From positions 22,278,764 to 22,342,763 of the forward strand of contig CM034310.1 of NCBI GenBank assembly GCA_019925795.1: 64,000 nt of DNA. The letters are read 5' to 3'. Under the pieces are notes generated by a model. That model did not search any database and had not been told where the DNA came from. It saw only the letters and a list, made by a program, of their open reading frames with translations. Each line of letters begins with the position of its first letter. Within the stretch, counting starts at the first letter, position 1. The translations under genes were made by a program, and so were the position numbers. Shown here piece after piece: positions 1-11,207 of the stretch. Origin of the DNA: Dendrobium chrysotoxum. Its lineage: Eukaryota > Streptophyta > Magnoliopsida > Asparagales > Orchidaceae.

Positions 1-79
1 GCTTAAAGAAATCACAACACACAAATTCTTACAAACTAAAATTCATTGCTTAAAGAAATCACAATACACAAATTCTTAC
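1..79. repeat. Direct repeat pair, about 32 bp, spaced 47 bp
   Basis: Positions 1-32 and 48-79 carry the same sequence, beginning GCTTAAAGAAATCACAA, with one mismatch. The left copy touches the window edge, so more copies could lie outside. No function is evident. Confidence 0.8.
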
Positions 80-640
80 TCAACGATCAACTGAGTAAAA
101 ATTCTCAACTTCAGTATGTTAATTAGCATTTGCTATTTTGCCTTCTTTCTTGATTTTAACTACTCCTATAAGATTGGAATTTCCCTTCATTATTTTCCAA
201 ACTTAAACTTTCTAAGTTAAAATACCACACAAATATCTATAAGTATTACACAATAAAAGACTAGCCATAAAACTTGGACTTCCCCCTATGTGATAAGATC
301 AACATTAAGTAGAACTAGTAATCCTTTCAAGCAATGAGTTTAGATGGTTGCCCTCGTGAAAATAAAAATTCTAGCAAAAGATGAGGCTCATCCAAGGTAA
401 CAACAACTTGTTTAAATCATTATTAGGCAAAATGGCTAGATGTAGCAAATTCAATGAGATATATTTGATAAATAATTATAAAAATAAAAAGATACAACCA
501 TATCAAAAGAACTTATTTCAAAGTACATATCAAACTTCATTCTTTAAAAATTGCTCACACTATCTACACTATCATGACACTCATCTCTTGCCTCCCTTCA
601 CTTCAAGTAGTTCTCATTACTTTGGAAAAGCTGAGGCTTA

Positions 641-770
641 GGCTTCGTTTGGAATAACTTTCTTACTACTTTCTAAAGCAGCTTTCTAGTACAAAAATAT
701 TTAGTTCAATAAATTTTTGTACTAAAAAGTTTTTTAAAAAAGTGGAAAAAAAGTTGTCCTAAACAAAGCC
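641..770. mobile_element. 130-bp Tourist-like MITE
   Basis: The ends are imperfect inverted repeats: left GGCTTCGTTTGG, and the right end in reverse complement GGCTTTGTTTAG. A TTA target duplication sits on each side (638-640 and 771-773). The interior is AT-rich and nearly palindromic, with paired blocks such as AGTACAAAAAT and ATTTTTGTACT. Short size, no coding capacity and a 3-bp TWA duplication fit non-autonomous PIF/Harbinger (Tourist) elements. A relative of the same length lies at 12939-13068. Confidence 0.8.
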
Positions 771-931
771 TTAGTCTGACATAAATAACTACACTTTGAT
801 TCACCAACATGTCTATACATAATGCAATTTGTTCCCAATATTTATACATGATTTCTTCTTTATACTAAGCCAAATTAATGAATTTGCCAAACATTTGTAA
901 TAATCAAGACTTTCGAAGAAGAGTCAAATTG

Positions 932-1117
932 CTACGACCTCAATTTATTCAAACTCTCTTCTAATTCCAAGTTCTGAGCTTGTAGTGAGTATAGAAAATG
1001 GGCAAGCGCTTTCTTCAATGATTCTAACCCATCCAAATTTGAATCTAAAGTATTTATTTTGCTATGTAGCTCGATGATTCTCAACTCATTGGTAGCCTTT
1101 AAGAAGTTTCTTGCTTT
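932..1117 (-). other. Short open stretch with leucine/acid-rich, coiled-coil-like composition
   Basis: About 61 codons are open on the minus strand between stops, without a clear start. The translation is rich in Leu, Glu, Asn and Lys, with spacing that suggests a coiled coil (for example ATNELRIIELHSKI and LQAQNLELEESLNKL). I do not recognise a family. It could be a remnant of the same decayed element as the other minus-strand frames at 1494-1922 and 2847-3287, but this is inference. Confidence 0.25.
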
Positions 1118-1493
1118 TCAATCCCTTCTTTAAAACATAGCAAGTCAGAACGATGAGTTTTGCATGTTAGGCCTTTCTACTCCACTCAATTGAGATAGAT
1201 TATTGGATCATAACATTCAATTAGTTACTCTTCCTTGTAAATTAGTCTAACTCTTCCCACATATCTTTGTTCTATGTTGTCACCCACTTATGAGAATTTG
1301 CAAGAAAGAATGTGCTCTGCCAATAAAAGATGAATTGTCTCATCACCAACATGTGATGGTCGTCAATTGGGAGCTTGCTAAGTGATTCTACAAGTACTCA
1401 AAAACTATAGTATGACCAAGATCAAAGCCAATTGGGTATGTATTTGATGGCAAAAGATGAACTATTTTGGAGTCAACAATTACTCATTCATTC

Positions 1494-1922
1494 TTATCCC
1501 AATAAAGGCCATATTTTCCTTATTTTTTCATATAACATGGTTTGAAATATCTTATGTGATGATGATAAATAACTTTTTTCCTTTCCACTATCCTTTCTAC
1601 TCCCACTTTGTGGTAGTTTGTCCATAGAAATATAAATAACTTGTCTAATAAAGATTGTTATATAAGTAGCTTCACTAGGAGTAGCATGGCATGAACTCAG
1701 TTTTGATGGTATTATCTCCTCATCATTACTTATAAGCACTCTTTGTTTCTTCTTATTTAGGGATTCATATAAGCTATCTTGATTGCCGCCTAAGAAATCA
1801 TCAAAGCCTTCAAGTTGACCTATCTTATATATAGAAGAAAGCACCCTTAGAATTTTGAAAACTACAAAGTTAAAGAGAACAAAATAAGTAAAATATAATG
1901 GCAGCCAAAGAAGGTTGTCCAA
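1494..1922 (-). other. Unrecognised 142-codon open frame
   Basis: This is one uninterrupted minus-strand frame in AT-rich DNA. The N-terminus is hydrophobic (LPLYFTYFVLFNFVVF), then turns polar and Lys/Ser-rich. No domain is recognisable and there is no supporting promoter or splice context. It may be a chance frame or part of a dead transposable element. Confidence 0.15.
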
Positions 1923-2139
1923 ATTTGATAATTACATCAATCAGAATCTTGGAAGTGTAAACGATGAGGTTCAACTCTTTCTTATCAATATTGTTGAAGA
2001 ACACGACCTCCTCCATGTTAGAAGTAGGGAAAATTTGACAATATCGATCTCACTCAGTCGAGTATCAATCAGCCATTCATCTTGTAATTTAATAAAGAAA
2101 ATTTATCTTCCAATCATTTATATTATTTTCTAATCCTTG

Positions 2140-3303
2140 AATTTTTATATGTATCAAAGCAAAATTGGTCATAGTAGAAGTAGAGCTCATCATCCTTCAA
2201 CAAGTTGAGGAATTCGCAATCCTCCAGAGCTTGAATTTCAAAGTATTCGCCAAACTTGAACACTTTTTGTGAACTTAAGGATGCACTTAGTGATCAAAGA
2301 TGAAATTCTCATATCTGCATCCATAAAAATTCTTGGTGCAAATCTTGAACACTTTCAACATTGCATTCTATTACAAAGAATCCATAGAGAGGAAAAAGAA
2401 GAGAGTAAAAAGGAAAAAAGTAAACACTAGTGTTGAATATATCACTAGTACGAGACAAGCTGCTACATAATCAAGTCACACACGTTAAATCACAAAAATA
2501 TATATAACAATTTTGAGTAACATCAAAGTCAAATTAGTAAACAAAATAATTTTAAAAAATAAAAATAAAATATATTAATATTATTATAATATCGTAACAT
2601 GGCGGGATCTGCTAAGATAGCATTGAGGTGACAAGTGATCCACAAATCCCCTCCTTATTTTGCTTATAAAAATCTTCTGGAATTCCCTAAAGAACAATAG
2701 TATTATGACCTTTTCAACGTCCTAAAACCTTGAGTTGAGAGCCATCCCATAAAAAGAGTATTTTCGGATTTAAAGCCTAAAAAATTACTAGCTCATGGAA
2801 TTGTGTCTTCAACAATAAGAGGTTGTGAAGTAGGCACTTTCAAAGGCTATGAAACTAGCGCTTCAGAAGGATCTTTCATCATGTTTTCATCCTCAAGGGT
2901 AGTAGCAACTTCAGCCACCCTTACATACATCACCAATAAGAAATGTAGAGTACACCACCTGATCAATCCCAACATGAGGAACTTGATGGAAGAAATAACA
3001 AGATCATCAAAAAATTTCTTTGTCACCTCCTCCCATGATGAACTCAATAAAGAGAAGCTAACACTAAACCCTCTAATTAGGGAAGATCTACTAAGAAACT
3101 CACTTAAAGTAGGCACTTCGATGGGAATTTCATTCTTCCTAATCTCATCAACCTTCTTATTTATCTCTTTTAGAGGAGAGATGAAGATTCTTTCAATTCC
3201 TTTTAGCTTTATTACATATATATCTATACAACAACAACCTAATAACCTTATAGCAAAAGTGTTCTTGGTGCAATCCATCATTCTCAAGAGAAAAAGAAGT
3301 TAG
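2140..3303 (-). other. Unrecognised region with open frames on both strands
   Basis: A 146-codon minus-strand frame (2847-3287) overlaps a 166-codon plus-strand frame (2803-3303). At most one can be coding. The minus frame has residues such as LSEFLSRSSLIRGF and SSSWEEVTKKFFDDL, which read more like protein than the plus frame. A further minus-strand stretch near 2140-2266 contains FGEYFEIQALEDCEFL followed by an acidic/aromatic segment. I cannot assign a family. A long-dead transposable-element gene is the likeliest explanation. The rest of 774-3699 shows nothing identifiable. Confidence 0.2.
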
Positions 3304-3704
3304 AATTGAAGGACACCTCTAGAAAAGGAGGAAAGTTATGTATAGATTTCTCACAAAGCAATGATTGATTCAATTTAAATCACTAAATTAGTAGAAAAAT
3401 ATATTATTTAAGTTGCTTGATCTTTTTGTGGTTGTGTACTAAAGCTACGAAAGAATCAGATAATTAAATGTGGAGAAATTTATTCTTTTTATCCAAATCA
3501 AATTGAGCTATCCCAACTTAGGTCATCTCAACAAATGAACTAATCAAAGGTTGTGAACTCCCCAACATACTAGGACAAAAAAAAATTTGCTAGACCTTGC
3601 TAAGCTCCATAAAAGATTAAACTATTCACCCAAAGCTCAGCTCACCAGATCTAATTAGTAAATCCATCATCTCTTCCTAACCAAACTAGAAACCACCTCT
3701 ATAC

Positions 3705-3972
3705 TGAGAGAATTCATGTGAAATAGTAATGTATTTATATGATAATATTACATACAGAGTAAGTCTATATATATAAAGTATGCTTAAGTAAAAGTTCTAT
3801 ATGGCAAAGTCCGTTGAAGATAAGAGGTGTGGATGCAACCAACAGTTTCCATCTAACAATGAGAGTAGAGAATAATGCATAGTTATGTTGTAGAGCAGAA
3901 AGGTGGATGTAAGAGGGCTAAATAGGAAATTGTGCTTGGTATTGTTGTTTGCTTAATAATAGGTAGCTAACA
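3705..3972 (-). repeat. Copia 3' LTR (left-hand copy)
   Basis: On the minus strand it begins TGTTAGCTACC and ends GAATTCTCTCA, so it has the usual TG...CA ends. A TATATATA stretch near 3768-3777 could be the LTR TATA box. It shares the full length of the LTRs at 8079-8347 and 11208-11475. TATAC precedes it on the plus strand. Confidence 0.92.
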
Positions 3973-3981
3973 GCCCCCCAC
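3973..3981 (-). promoter_or_regulatory. Polypurine tract of the copia element
   Basis: Directly inside the 3' LTR the minus strand reads TGTGGGGGGC before the LTR's TG. This is the purine run that primes plus-strand DNA synthesis in LTR retrotransposons. Confidence 0.75.
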
Positions 3982-4435
3982 AAATTGATAATCTAAAGTT
4001 TGGATAGTTAATTTGTGTCGAAATGATTGAAACCGAGTGGCAGATAGCGATTTAGTGAGGATATCCGCAGGTTGATCCATGGATGCTATGTGACACATAG
4101 GGATCTTGTTGGAGAGAATGTGGTCATGAATGAAGTAATAGTCAATCTCAATGTGTTTGGTCCTGGTGTGAAAGACGGGGTTGTTTGCTATGGTCACACA
4201 AAAGAGAGGGGTGGCACCAGAGAGTGGTATATTAAAATATGTTAAGAGTCAACAAACCCATATGAGATCAGAGGTGGCGGAGGAAAGTGTCTTGTATTCG
4301 GCTTTTGTAGAATATTTGGATACTATATGTTGCTCTTTAACACATCAGGAGACACGGATGTTGCCGAGGGAGCAAAAACCTATGGTGGAGTTGCAATCAA
4401 CACTATTTGCTTCCCAATTTGAGTCAGAGTAACTC
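3973..4435 (-). pseudogene. Copia RNase H domain, broken
   Basis: Minus-strand translation gives RNase H landmarks of copia polyproteins: SDSNWEAN, then STKAEYKTLSSATSDLIW, then HTRTKHIEIDYYFIHD and DQPADILTKSLS near the end. Several in-frame stops and at least one frame change break it. It is the most downstream part of pol, next to the polypurine tract. The duplicated copy to the right lacks this region. Confidence 0.88.
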
Positions 4436-5470
4436 TAAAGCTGAAGTTTTCCTTTAGTGATCGAAAGTCCATAGTGAGATAAACCTTGTATGTATCTAAG
4501 GAGACGTTTGAGAAATTGGTAGTGTAAGTTTAAGGGGTGATGTATATGTTGGTAGATCTGACTGGTTGCGAAGGCAATATTAGGATGGATTATTGTTAAA
4601 TATTGTAGAAACCTTGCAAGTTTGTGGTAGAGAACAGGATCGAAGAAGTCGTGATCGGAAGAAGTTGTGATCAGCAATAGCAATCTTGACATGTTTAAGA
4701 GGCATGGGGGAGAGAGACGATTCGCAAGTGGAGAGACCTAAATTTTTAAGAAAGTCTAATGCATATTGAGATTGATGGAGGAAGTAACTGTAGGAGGTAG
4801 GAACAACCTGTATGCCGAGAAAGAATGAAATATGACCAAGTTCTTGGAGAGAGAACTTATGCTTGAGGGTGGAGATGAGGTTGAAGATGGTTGATGAATG
4901 GTTTTCAGTGAGAAGAATATCATCAACATAGAGTAATAAGTAAAGTTGACTGTTATTGATGGAGTATATGAGTAGAGATAGATCGGCAGTGCTAAACTTG
5001 AAATCAAAGCTGAGAAGAAAATTAGTAAAGGTGGAGAACCACTATTGTGGAGCTTGCTTTAAGCCATAAATGGCTTTGTGAAGCTTGCAAACATATTTGG
5101 GATGTTGAGAATCAAGGAACCCAGGTGGTTGTTGCATGTAAATGCCTTCATAAATGTGCCCATGAAGAAAGGCATTGGAGACAGCTAATTGAAGGATGGG
5201 CCATTGATGATGAAGGGTGATAATTAGGACCAGCTGAATGGTTGGCATCTTTGCCACTGAACAAAATGTTTCATTGTAGTCAATCCCGTATTCCTAATTA
5301 AATCCTTGAGCACAAGGCGAGCTTTGCAACGAGAAATGGTTCCATTAGCATAAAGCTTAGTTTTATAGGTCTAGCGACAACCAAGAACATTATGATTTGT
5401 AGGTGGAGGAACCAATGTCCATGTACCTTGTTATTGTAAGGCTAAAAATTCCTTGGACATGGCACTTCGC
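4436..5470 (-). pseudogene. Copia reverse transcriptase domain, broken
   Basis: The catalytic YVDD box is encoded at 4919-4930 on the minus strand (LYVDDILLTENH). Upstream segments include LQLAVSNAFLHGHIYEGIYM and YVCKLHKAIYGLKQAPQ, and further upstream AMSKEFLALQ and TNHNVLGCR. These are standard copia reverse transcriptase blocks. Stops and frameshifts (for example around 5258-5310 and 5450) prevent a continuous product. Only the first part, about 5310-5470, is present again in the tandem copy near 8405-8560. Confidence 0.9.
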
Positions 5471-5889
5471 CAAATGGGGAGTTTGGTAGGTTGGGTGTAG
5501 CAAGTGGAGGTGGAGGAGTGCACTTTAGTAACAAAGAGAGTGAATTTGTGAGTTGGTTTGAGATGGTCTGTTTTGAACCTGGGGTGAGCATGGGGTGAGG
5601 GTGGTGGAGGGGAGCGGAAGAATAGCGAGCAGTGGAGGCTGGGGAGTGAATAGTGAAGGTGAGGGAGCAAGTGTTGGTATAGGTGGTATAGTGGATGATG
5701 AGGTGCAGAGTTATTGGAGAGTGTTGGAGGAGTTGGTCTGGTTGAGAAAGGAATGAAGTCAGACGGGAAGAGGAAGAAGTGGGAGTGTCTTGAGAATGAG
5801 TGGGCATTTTTATGGAGTATGGAAAAATGTTTTCATGGAACACGACGTGTCGGGAAATGTAAATACGAACTATTTGTAGGTTCTAACAC

Positions 5890-6660
5890 CTATAGCCCTT
5901 GTGAGATGAAGAGTAACTGAGGAAGAGGCATTCTGTGGAGCAAGGAAGAAATTTGTTTGGGGTAAGTGGAGCGAGCCAAGGGAAGCAGAGTCACCCAAAG
6001 GCCTTGAGATGATCACAGGAGGGTGATTTATGATGAAGAAGTTGATAGGGAATTTGAAGGTGTAGGGCATTGGTTTGTGGACGATTAATTAGATAGTTGG
6101 CAATATGGAGTGCTTCGGCCCAAAAGCAAATAGGGTGATGAGCAGCATATAGTAAGGTGTGGGTAGTATCAAGCAGGCGTCAATGTTTGTGCTCGGCAAT
6201 GCCATTTTGTTTAAGGGTATAGGGACAACTGAGTTCATGAGCAATGTTGTGAGCGAGGAGAAATTGTTGAAAATTATGAGCAAGATATTCACCACCTGAA
6301 TTAGACCTGAGAGTTTAAATTTTTGTATTAAATAAGTTTTCTGTCATGAGGGTGAACTGTTGAAATTTTGAGTATGTTTCAACTTTGGTGTGCATAGGAA
6401 TAAGCCAACAAAACATGGAAAAATCATCGATGTAGATAAAATAGTATTTATAACCATTGAGAGACATGATCAAATTCGATCCCCATACATCAGAATGGAT
6501 GATTTCTAAGGGTTTGATAGTACAATGAGAACTGTAGGGGAACGACAACTAGTGGATCTTCGCCACATTACAAGATGAGCAAAGCAAGTTGTTAAGGGGA
6601 TACATAGTCTGGGATGTAATTTCGCTAAGGTTTGCAGTATATGTTGATGAGGATGACCAA
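5890..6660 (-). pseudogene. Copia integrase core, broken
   Basis: The catalytic core reads IHSDVWGSNLIMSLNGYKYY, then YIDDFSMFCWLIPMHTK, then the region holding the catalytic Glu (KQNGIAEHKH). A pre-integrase zinc-binding fragment CSSCNVAKIH precedes it. Integrase lies upstream of reverse transcriptase, confirming the copia lineage. In-frame stops at about 6314 and 6300 and further frame changes inactivate it. Confidence 0.88.
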
Positions 6661-6757
6661 GACAAGTGTGTTAGATTGAAGAAGAGCTGAGCCGAGAGGA
6701 CATATTTGCGAAAGTATGTCTGTTGCTGGGGGAGAGTCGATAAAGGCTATGTCTACT

Positions 6758-7087
6758 TCAACCATGGAGAAGAACTTGATTAGTCAGTGGATCCTTAATG
6801 ATGAAACCAAAAGCGTCAAAGGAAATGGAATATTGATTATCAATGGTGAGTTTATGTATGGAAAGAAGATTATGAGTGAGTGAGGGAACATGAAGATTTT
6901 GTTTGAGGAAAAGCTTACGATTAGGAGATGGAGTTGGTAAAAGATTGTTGCCATTGTGTTCAATGGGAAGGGAGGAACCATTGGCAGTTGAGATGGAGTC
7001 AATTCCAACATCAGGTAGGGGCTGTTGAATGTGATTTAGATCTATCGTAAGGTGAGCAGAAGCTCTAGAGTTCAGGTACCAATCCAA
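6758..7087 (-). pseudogene. Copia aspartic protease region with altered active site
   Basis: The frame begins DWYLNSRASAHLTIDLNHIQ, which aligns with the copia protease start that normally has Asp-Ser-Gly (or Asp-Thr-Gly). Here the triad reads Asn-Ser-Arg, so the catalytic Asp is missing. Downstream residues SLTHNLLSIHKLT match the gag-pre-integrase linker. The tandem copy at 9889-10192 has Asn-Ser-Gly, so the loss of Asp is shared while the Gly-to-Arg change is private to this copy. Confidence 0.82.
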
Positions 7088-7139
7088 AGTGGGTGGTTAC
7101 TGTTGTTGTGTAAGCAGACCGGTAGGAGAAGGTGAGCTG

Positions 7140-8040
7140 CTACGACCTTAAAGATTGCTGGGTTGGTAATTTAATGCCTAGTGACCGATCTTCCTGTATG
7201 TATACACGTTGTGCGAGGTGGAAGGGTGGGACATGAGCCGCGAGGGAGGCTAGCGTTACCACGAGATCTGTGTCTGTTGCGGAAGTATATACCATAGGAG
7301 GCCAGAGCAAACTGCTTGGTAGTGGGAGAAGGAAACTTAGAAGATTTGATATGAAGGTTAGTCTCTTCACTACAGAGGAGGGAGTAGAGATCATCGAAGC
7401 TTATGGGAGTATGTGTGGTGCAAATAGTTGTCTTGGAAGGTTGATCGGAGGGAGGTAAGCCATTGAGGGTGAAGAGGATAACATATTCGACATCAAGGTG
7501 TGAACCAGCCACAATAATGTTGTCTGCCAGAGCTTTAATGCGAGAGATATTGGGTCATATTCAGATAATTCATCTGAATATTGTTGAGTTCGTTTATAGC
7601 TATATTACCCAAGAACGATTGGATGGTTGGACATGTTGTTCAAATGTGGACCAAATTTCATGAGTTGTTTGGAGAGTAAAAGCACAGGGAAGGATAGAGG
7701 GTGTAATGGTGGAGAAGAGAGCTGAAGCCAGATTTTGGTCTAGAAGCTATTAGGAGTTGTAGTCAGGGTTGAGGCTGAGATTGCCTGCAAAGAACGGTAT
7801 GTATTTGGATGGTCAAGCCTAAGAGCCGATCAAAAATCCTTCAAAACTAGCAGTGAATATCTTGAGAATATGAAGTTTCCATATGGGAAAGTTGTTACTG
7901 GTAAGTTGAACATTGGCTAGGTGTTTGAGGTTGGAGATGAGGAATTTGAGAGGGTGGGATGTTGAAATCTGCTTGGGAAGAGGAGATGTTAGAGGCTAGA
8001 GGTTGGGAGGAGGTGGCACTGAAGTCACCCATGACGAGAA
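7140..8040 (-). pseudogene. Copia gag region, broken
   Basis: Fragments such as AGSHLDVEYVILFTLNGLPP and SFDDLYSLLCSEETNLHIK match the UBN2-type gag of copia elements. Compared with the tandem copy, this one lacks about 25 bp near 7170, which removes part of the zinc-knuckle region kept (in degenerate form) at 10255-10337. The 5' end of gag lies near 8040, before the primer-binding site. Confidence 0.8.
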
Positions 8041-8078
8041 GGATAAGAGCATTTGTTAAGCTATTTTCTTTGATGCCA

Positions 8079-8347
8079 TGAGAGAATTCATGTGAAATAG
8101 TAATGTATTCATCTGATAATATTACCTACAAAGTAAGTATATATATATAAGGTATGCTTAAGTAAAAGCTATATTTTGCAAAGTCCGTTGGAGACAAGAG
8201 GTGTAGATGCAGCCAACAATATCCATCTAACGGTGAGCGCAGAGAACAATACTTAGTTCTGCTGTAGAGCAGAGAGGTCGATGTAAGAGGGCTAAAATAG
8301 GAAATTGCGCTTGGCATTGTTGTTTGCTTAATAATAGGTAGATAACA
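8079..8347 (-). repeat. Copia LTR (middle copy)
   Basis: It has the same TG...CA ends as the other two LTRs. Immediately to its left (8071-8078) the minus strand reads TGGCATCA, a one-base variant of the initiator-Met primer-binding site. To its right, TATAC and about 52 more bases of former host flank repeat the flank of the right-most LTR (11476-11532). By hand count it differs from 11208-11475 at about 20 positions. Confidence 0.92.
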
Positions 8348-8404
8348 TATACAAGATGATAACATTACTCAGGCGAAGATTCCAGCTTGTCAAAACCACA
8401 CAAG
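8348..8404. repeat. Duplicated host flank between the two copia copies
   Basis: This starts with TATAC and continues AAGATGATAACATTACTC. The same sequence, with a few changes, follows the right-most LTR at 11476-11532. Because it is flanking DNA rather than element DNA, its presence here shows that the locus was duplicated as a block. Confidence 0.85.
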
Positions 8405-8989
8405 CAATAAGGCGAGCTTTGCAACGAGCAATGGTGCCATCAGCATAAAGCTTAGTTTTATAGGTCTAGCAATAACCAAGAACATTATGATTTGTAGGTG
8501 GAGGAACCAATGTCCATGTACTTTATTGTTATAAGGCAAAAAATTCCTTGGACATGGCACTTCGCCATATGGGGAGTTTGGCGGGTTGGGTGTAGCAAGT
8601 GGGGGTGGAGGAGTGCTCTTTGGTAACAAGGAGAGTGAATTTGTGAGTCGGTTCAAGATGGTCTACTTTGGACCTGGTGAGCATGGGGTGACGGTCGTGA
8701 GAGGGAGGTGGTGGAGGGGAGGGGAAGAACAGTGAGCAGTGGAGGCTGGGTAGTGAATAGGTGGAGGTGAGGGAGAAAGTGTTGGTATAGGTGGTATAGT
8801 AGATTATGAGGGTGCAGAGTTATTGGAGAGTGTTGGAGGAGTTGGTATGGTTGAGATAGGAATGGAGTCAAAGGGGAAGAGGAAGAAGTGGGAGTGTCCT
8901 AAGAAGGAGTGGGCATTTTTGTGGAGTATGGAAAAATGTTTTCATGGAACATGACGTGTCGGGAAATGTAAATATGGAGTATTTGTAGG

Positions 8990-9764
8990 TTGTAACACCT
9001 ATAGCCCTTGTGAGATGAAGAGTAACTGAGGAAGAGGCATTCTGTGGAGCAAGGAAGAAGTTTGTTTGGGGTAAGTGGAGCGAGCCGAGGGAAGCAAAGT
9101 CACCCAAAGGCCTTGAGATGATCATATGAGGGTGATTTATGATGAAGAAGTTGATAAGGAATTTGAAGGTGTAGGGCTTTGGTTGGTAGACAATTAATTA
9201 GATAGTTGGCAATGAGGAGTGCTTCGACCCAAAAGCGTATAGGGAGATGAGTAGCATGTAGTAAGGTGCGGGTAGTATCAAGCAGGTGCTGATGTTTGCG
9301 CTCGGTAAGGCCATTTTGTTCAGGGGTATAGGGACAATTGAGTTAATGAGCAATGTTGGAGCAAAATTATTGAAAATTATGAGCAAGATATTCACCACCT
9401 GAATTAGACCTGAGAGTTCTAATTTGTGTATTAAATAAGTTTTCTTTCATGAGGGTGAACTGTTGAAAATTTGAGTATGTTTCAGCTTTGTTTTGCATAG
9501 GAAAAAGCCAACAAAATATGAAAAAAAATCATTGATGAAGATAACATAGAATTTATAACCATTGAGAGACATGATCGGAGCCAATCCACATACATCAAAA
9601 TGGATGAGTTCTAAGGGTTTGAGAGTACAATGAGAACTGTAGGGGAAAGAAAACTTGTGGATCTTCGCCACATTACAAGATGAGCAAAGTAAGTTGCTGA
9701 GGGGATACATAGTCTGGGATGTAATTTCGCTAAGGTTTGCAATATATATTGAAGAGGATGACAT
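8990..9764 (-). pseudogene. Copia integrase remnant (duplicate copy)
   Basis: The translation includes CSSCNVAKIHKFSFPYSSHC, then LKPLELIHFDVCGLAPIMSL and NGYKFYVIFINDFFSY. This matches the integrase of the left copy. The IHSD and IDDF motifs have changed here to IHFD and INDF, so the second catalytic Asp-Asp block is damaged. Confidence 0.8.
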
Positions 9765-9888
9765 AGACGAGCGTGATAGATTGAAGAAGAGCTGAGACGA
9801 GAGGATAGAGCTATGGAAGTATGTCTATTGCTGGGGGATAGTGGATAAAGGCCATGTCTACTTCGAACATGGAGAAGAACTTGATTAG

Positions 9889-10192
9889 TCAGTGGATCTC
9901 TTTTGATGAAACCAGAAGCGTCAAAGGAAATGGAACATTGATTATCAATGGTGAGTTTATGTATGAAAAGAAGATTATGAGTGAGTGAGGGAACTTAAAG
10001 AATTTGTTTGAGGAAAAGCTTACGATTAGGAGATGGAGTTGGGAAAAGATTATTGTCACTCTGTTGAATGGGAAGGGAGGAACCATTGGCAGTTGAGATG
10101 GAGTCACTTCCAACATAGGGTAGAGGCTATTGAATGTGATTTAGATCTACCGTAAGGTGAGCAGAAGCTCCAGAGTTCAGGTACCAATCTAA
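9889..10192 (-). pseudogene. Copia protease remnant (duplicate copy)
   Basis: The frame reads DWYLNSGASAHLTVDLNHIQ and then a stop. The active-site triad is Asn-Ser-Gly. The Asn is shared with the left copy, so the catalytic Asp was lost before the tandem duplication, or was already absent in the parent element. Confidence 0.78.
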
Positions 10193-10229
10193 AGTGGGTG
10201 GTCGTTGTTGTTGTGTAAGTAGATCGGTA

Positions 10230-11160
10230 GGAGAAGGTGAGCTGCAACGACCTTGAAGATTGCTGGGTTGGTAATCCATATTGCAACGATGCCAGTAATT
10301 CAATGCTGAGTGACTGATCTTCCCGCATATCTAACACGTTGTGCGAGGTGGAAGGGTGGGACATGAGCCGCGAGTGAGGCTAGCGTGACCACGAGATCCG
10401 CGTCTGTTGCGGAAGTGTACCAAAGGAGGCCAGAGCAAACTGCTTGGTAGCAAGAGAAGGAAACTTGGAAGATTCGATATGAAGGTTAGTCTCTTCACTG
10501 CAGAGGAGGGAGTAGAGATCATCCAGGCTTATGGGAGTAAGTGTGGTGCGAATAGTTGTCTTGGAGGCTTGATAGGAGGGAGGTAATCCATTGAGCGTGT
10601 AGAGGATAACATCTTCGGCATCAAGGTGTGAACCAGCCACAATGATGTTGTCTACCAGAGCTTTAATGTGGGATAGATATTGGGTCATATTCAGATCATT
10701 CATCTAAATATTGTGGAGTTCATTTTTTAGCTGAATTACCCAAGAACGTTTGGATGGTTGGACATGTTTTTCAAGTGTGGACAAAATTTCATGAGTTGTT
10801 TGGAGAGTAAAAACATAGGGAAGGATAGAGTGTGTAATAGTGGAGAAGAGAGCTATAGCCAGATTTTGGTCTAAAAGCTGTCAGGAGTTGTAGTCAGGGT
10901 TGAGGCTGAGATCGCCTGTAGAGGACGGTATGTATTTGGATGGTCAAGCCTAAGAGCCGGTCAGGAATCCTTCAAAACTAGAAATGAATATCTTGAGAAT
11001 ATGAAGTTTCCATATGGGAAAGTTGTTACTGGTAAGTTGAACATTGGCTAGGTGTTCGAGGTTGGAGATGAGGGATTAGAGAGAGGGTGGGATGTTGAAA
11101 TCTACATGGGAAGATATGTTAAAGGCTAGAGGTCTGGAGGAGGTGGCACTGATGTCACCC
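10230..11160 (-). pseudogene. Copia gag remnant (duplicate copy)
   Basis: Minus-strand residues include MNDLNMTQYLSHIKALVDNI, AGSHLDAEDVILYTLNGLPP and SLDDLYSLLCSEETNLHIES, a UBN2-type gag. A degenerate zinc knuckle (ICGKISHSALNYWHR) is at about 10255-10337; its first Cys is replaced by a stop-containing codon run. This copy keeps about 25 bp here that the left copy has lost. Confidence 0.8.
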
Positions 11161-11199
11161 ATGACGAGAAGGATAAGAGCATTTGTTAAGTTATTTGCT

Positions 11200-11207
11200 T
11201 GATACCA
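11200..11207 (-). promoter_or_regulatory. Primer-binding site for initiator tRNA-Met
   Basis: The minus strand reads TGGTATCA directly after the LTR's terminal CTCTCA. This is the core of the plant initiator-methionine tRNA primer site typical of copia elements. The equivalent site at 8071-8078 reads TGGCATCA. Confidence 0.8.

Larger units (their letters stand above)
3705..8347 (-). mobile_element. Ty1/copia LTR retrotransposon, degenerate, with both LTRs
   Basis: Two LTRs of about 268 bp (3705-3972 and 8079-8347) flank an internal region that reads on the minus strand in the order gag, protease, integrase, reverse transcriptase, RNase H. Integrase before reverse transcriptase is diagnostic of Ty1/copia. 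A 5-bp duplication TATAC lies at 3700-3704 and again right after the right LTR (8348-8352). A primer-binding site and a polypurine tract sit at the expected places. All the genes are broken by stops and frameshifts. The right-hand LTR and most of the internal region were later duplicated in tandem (see 8405-11532). By hand count the LTRs at 3705 and 8079 differ by roughly 12 percent, so the insertion is old. Confidence 0.93.
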
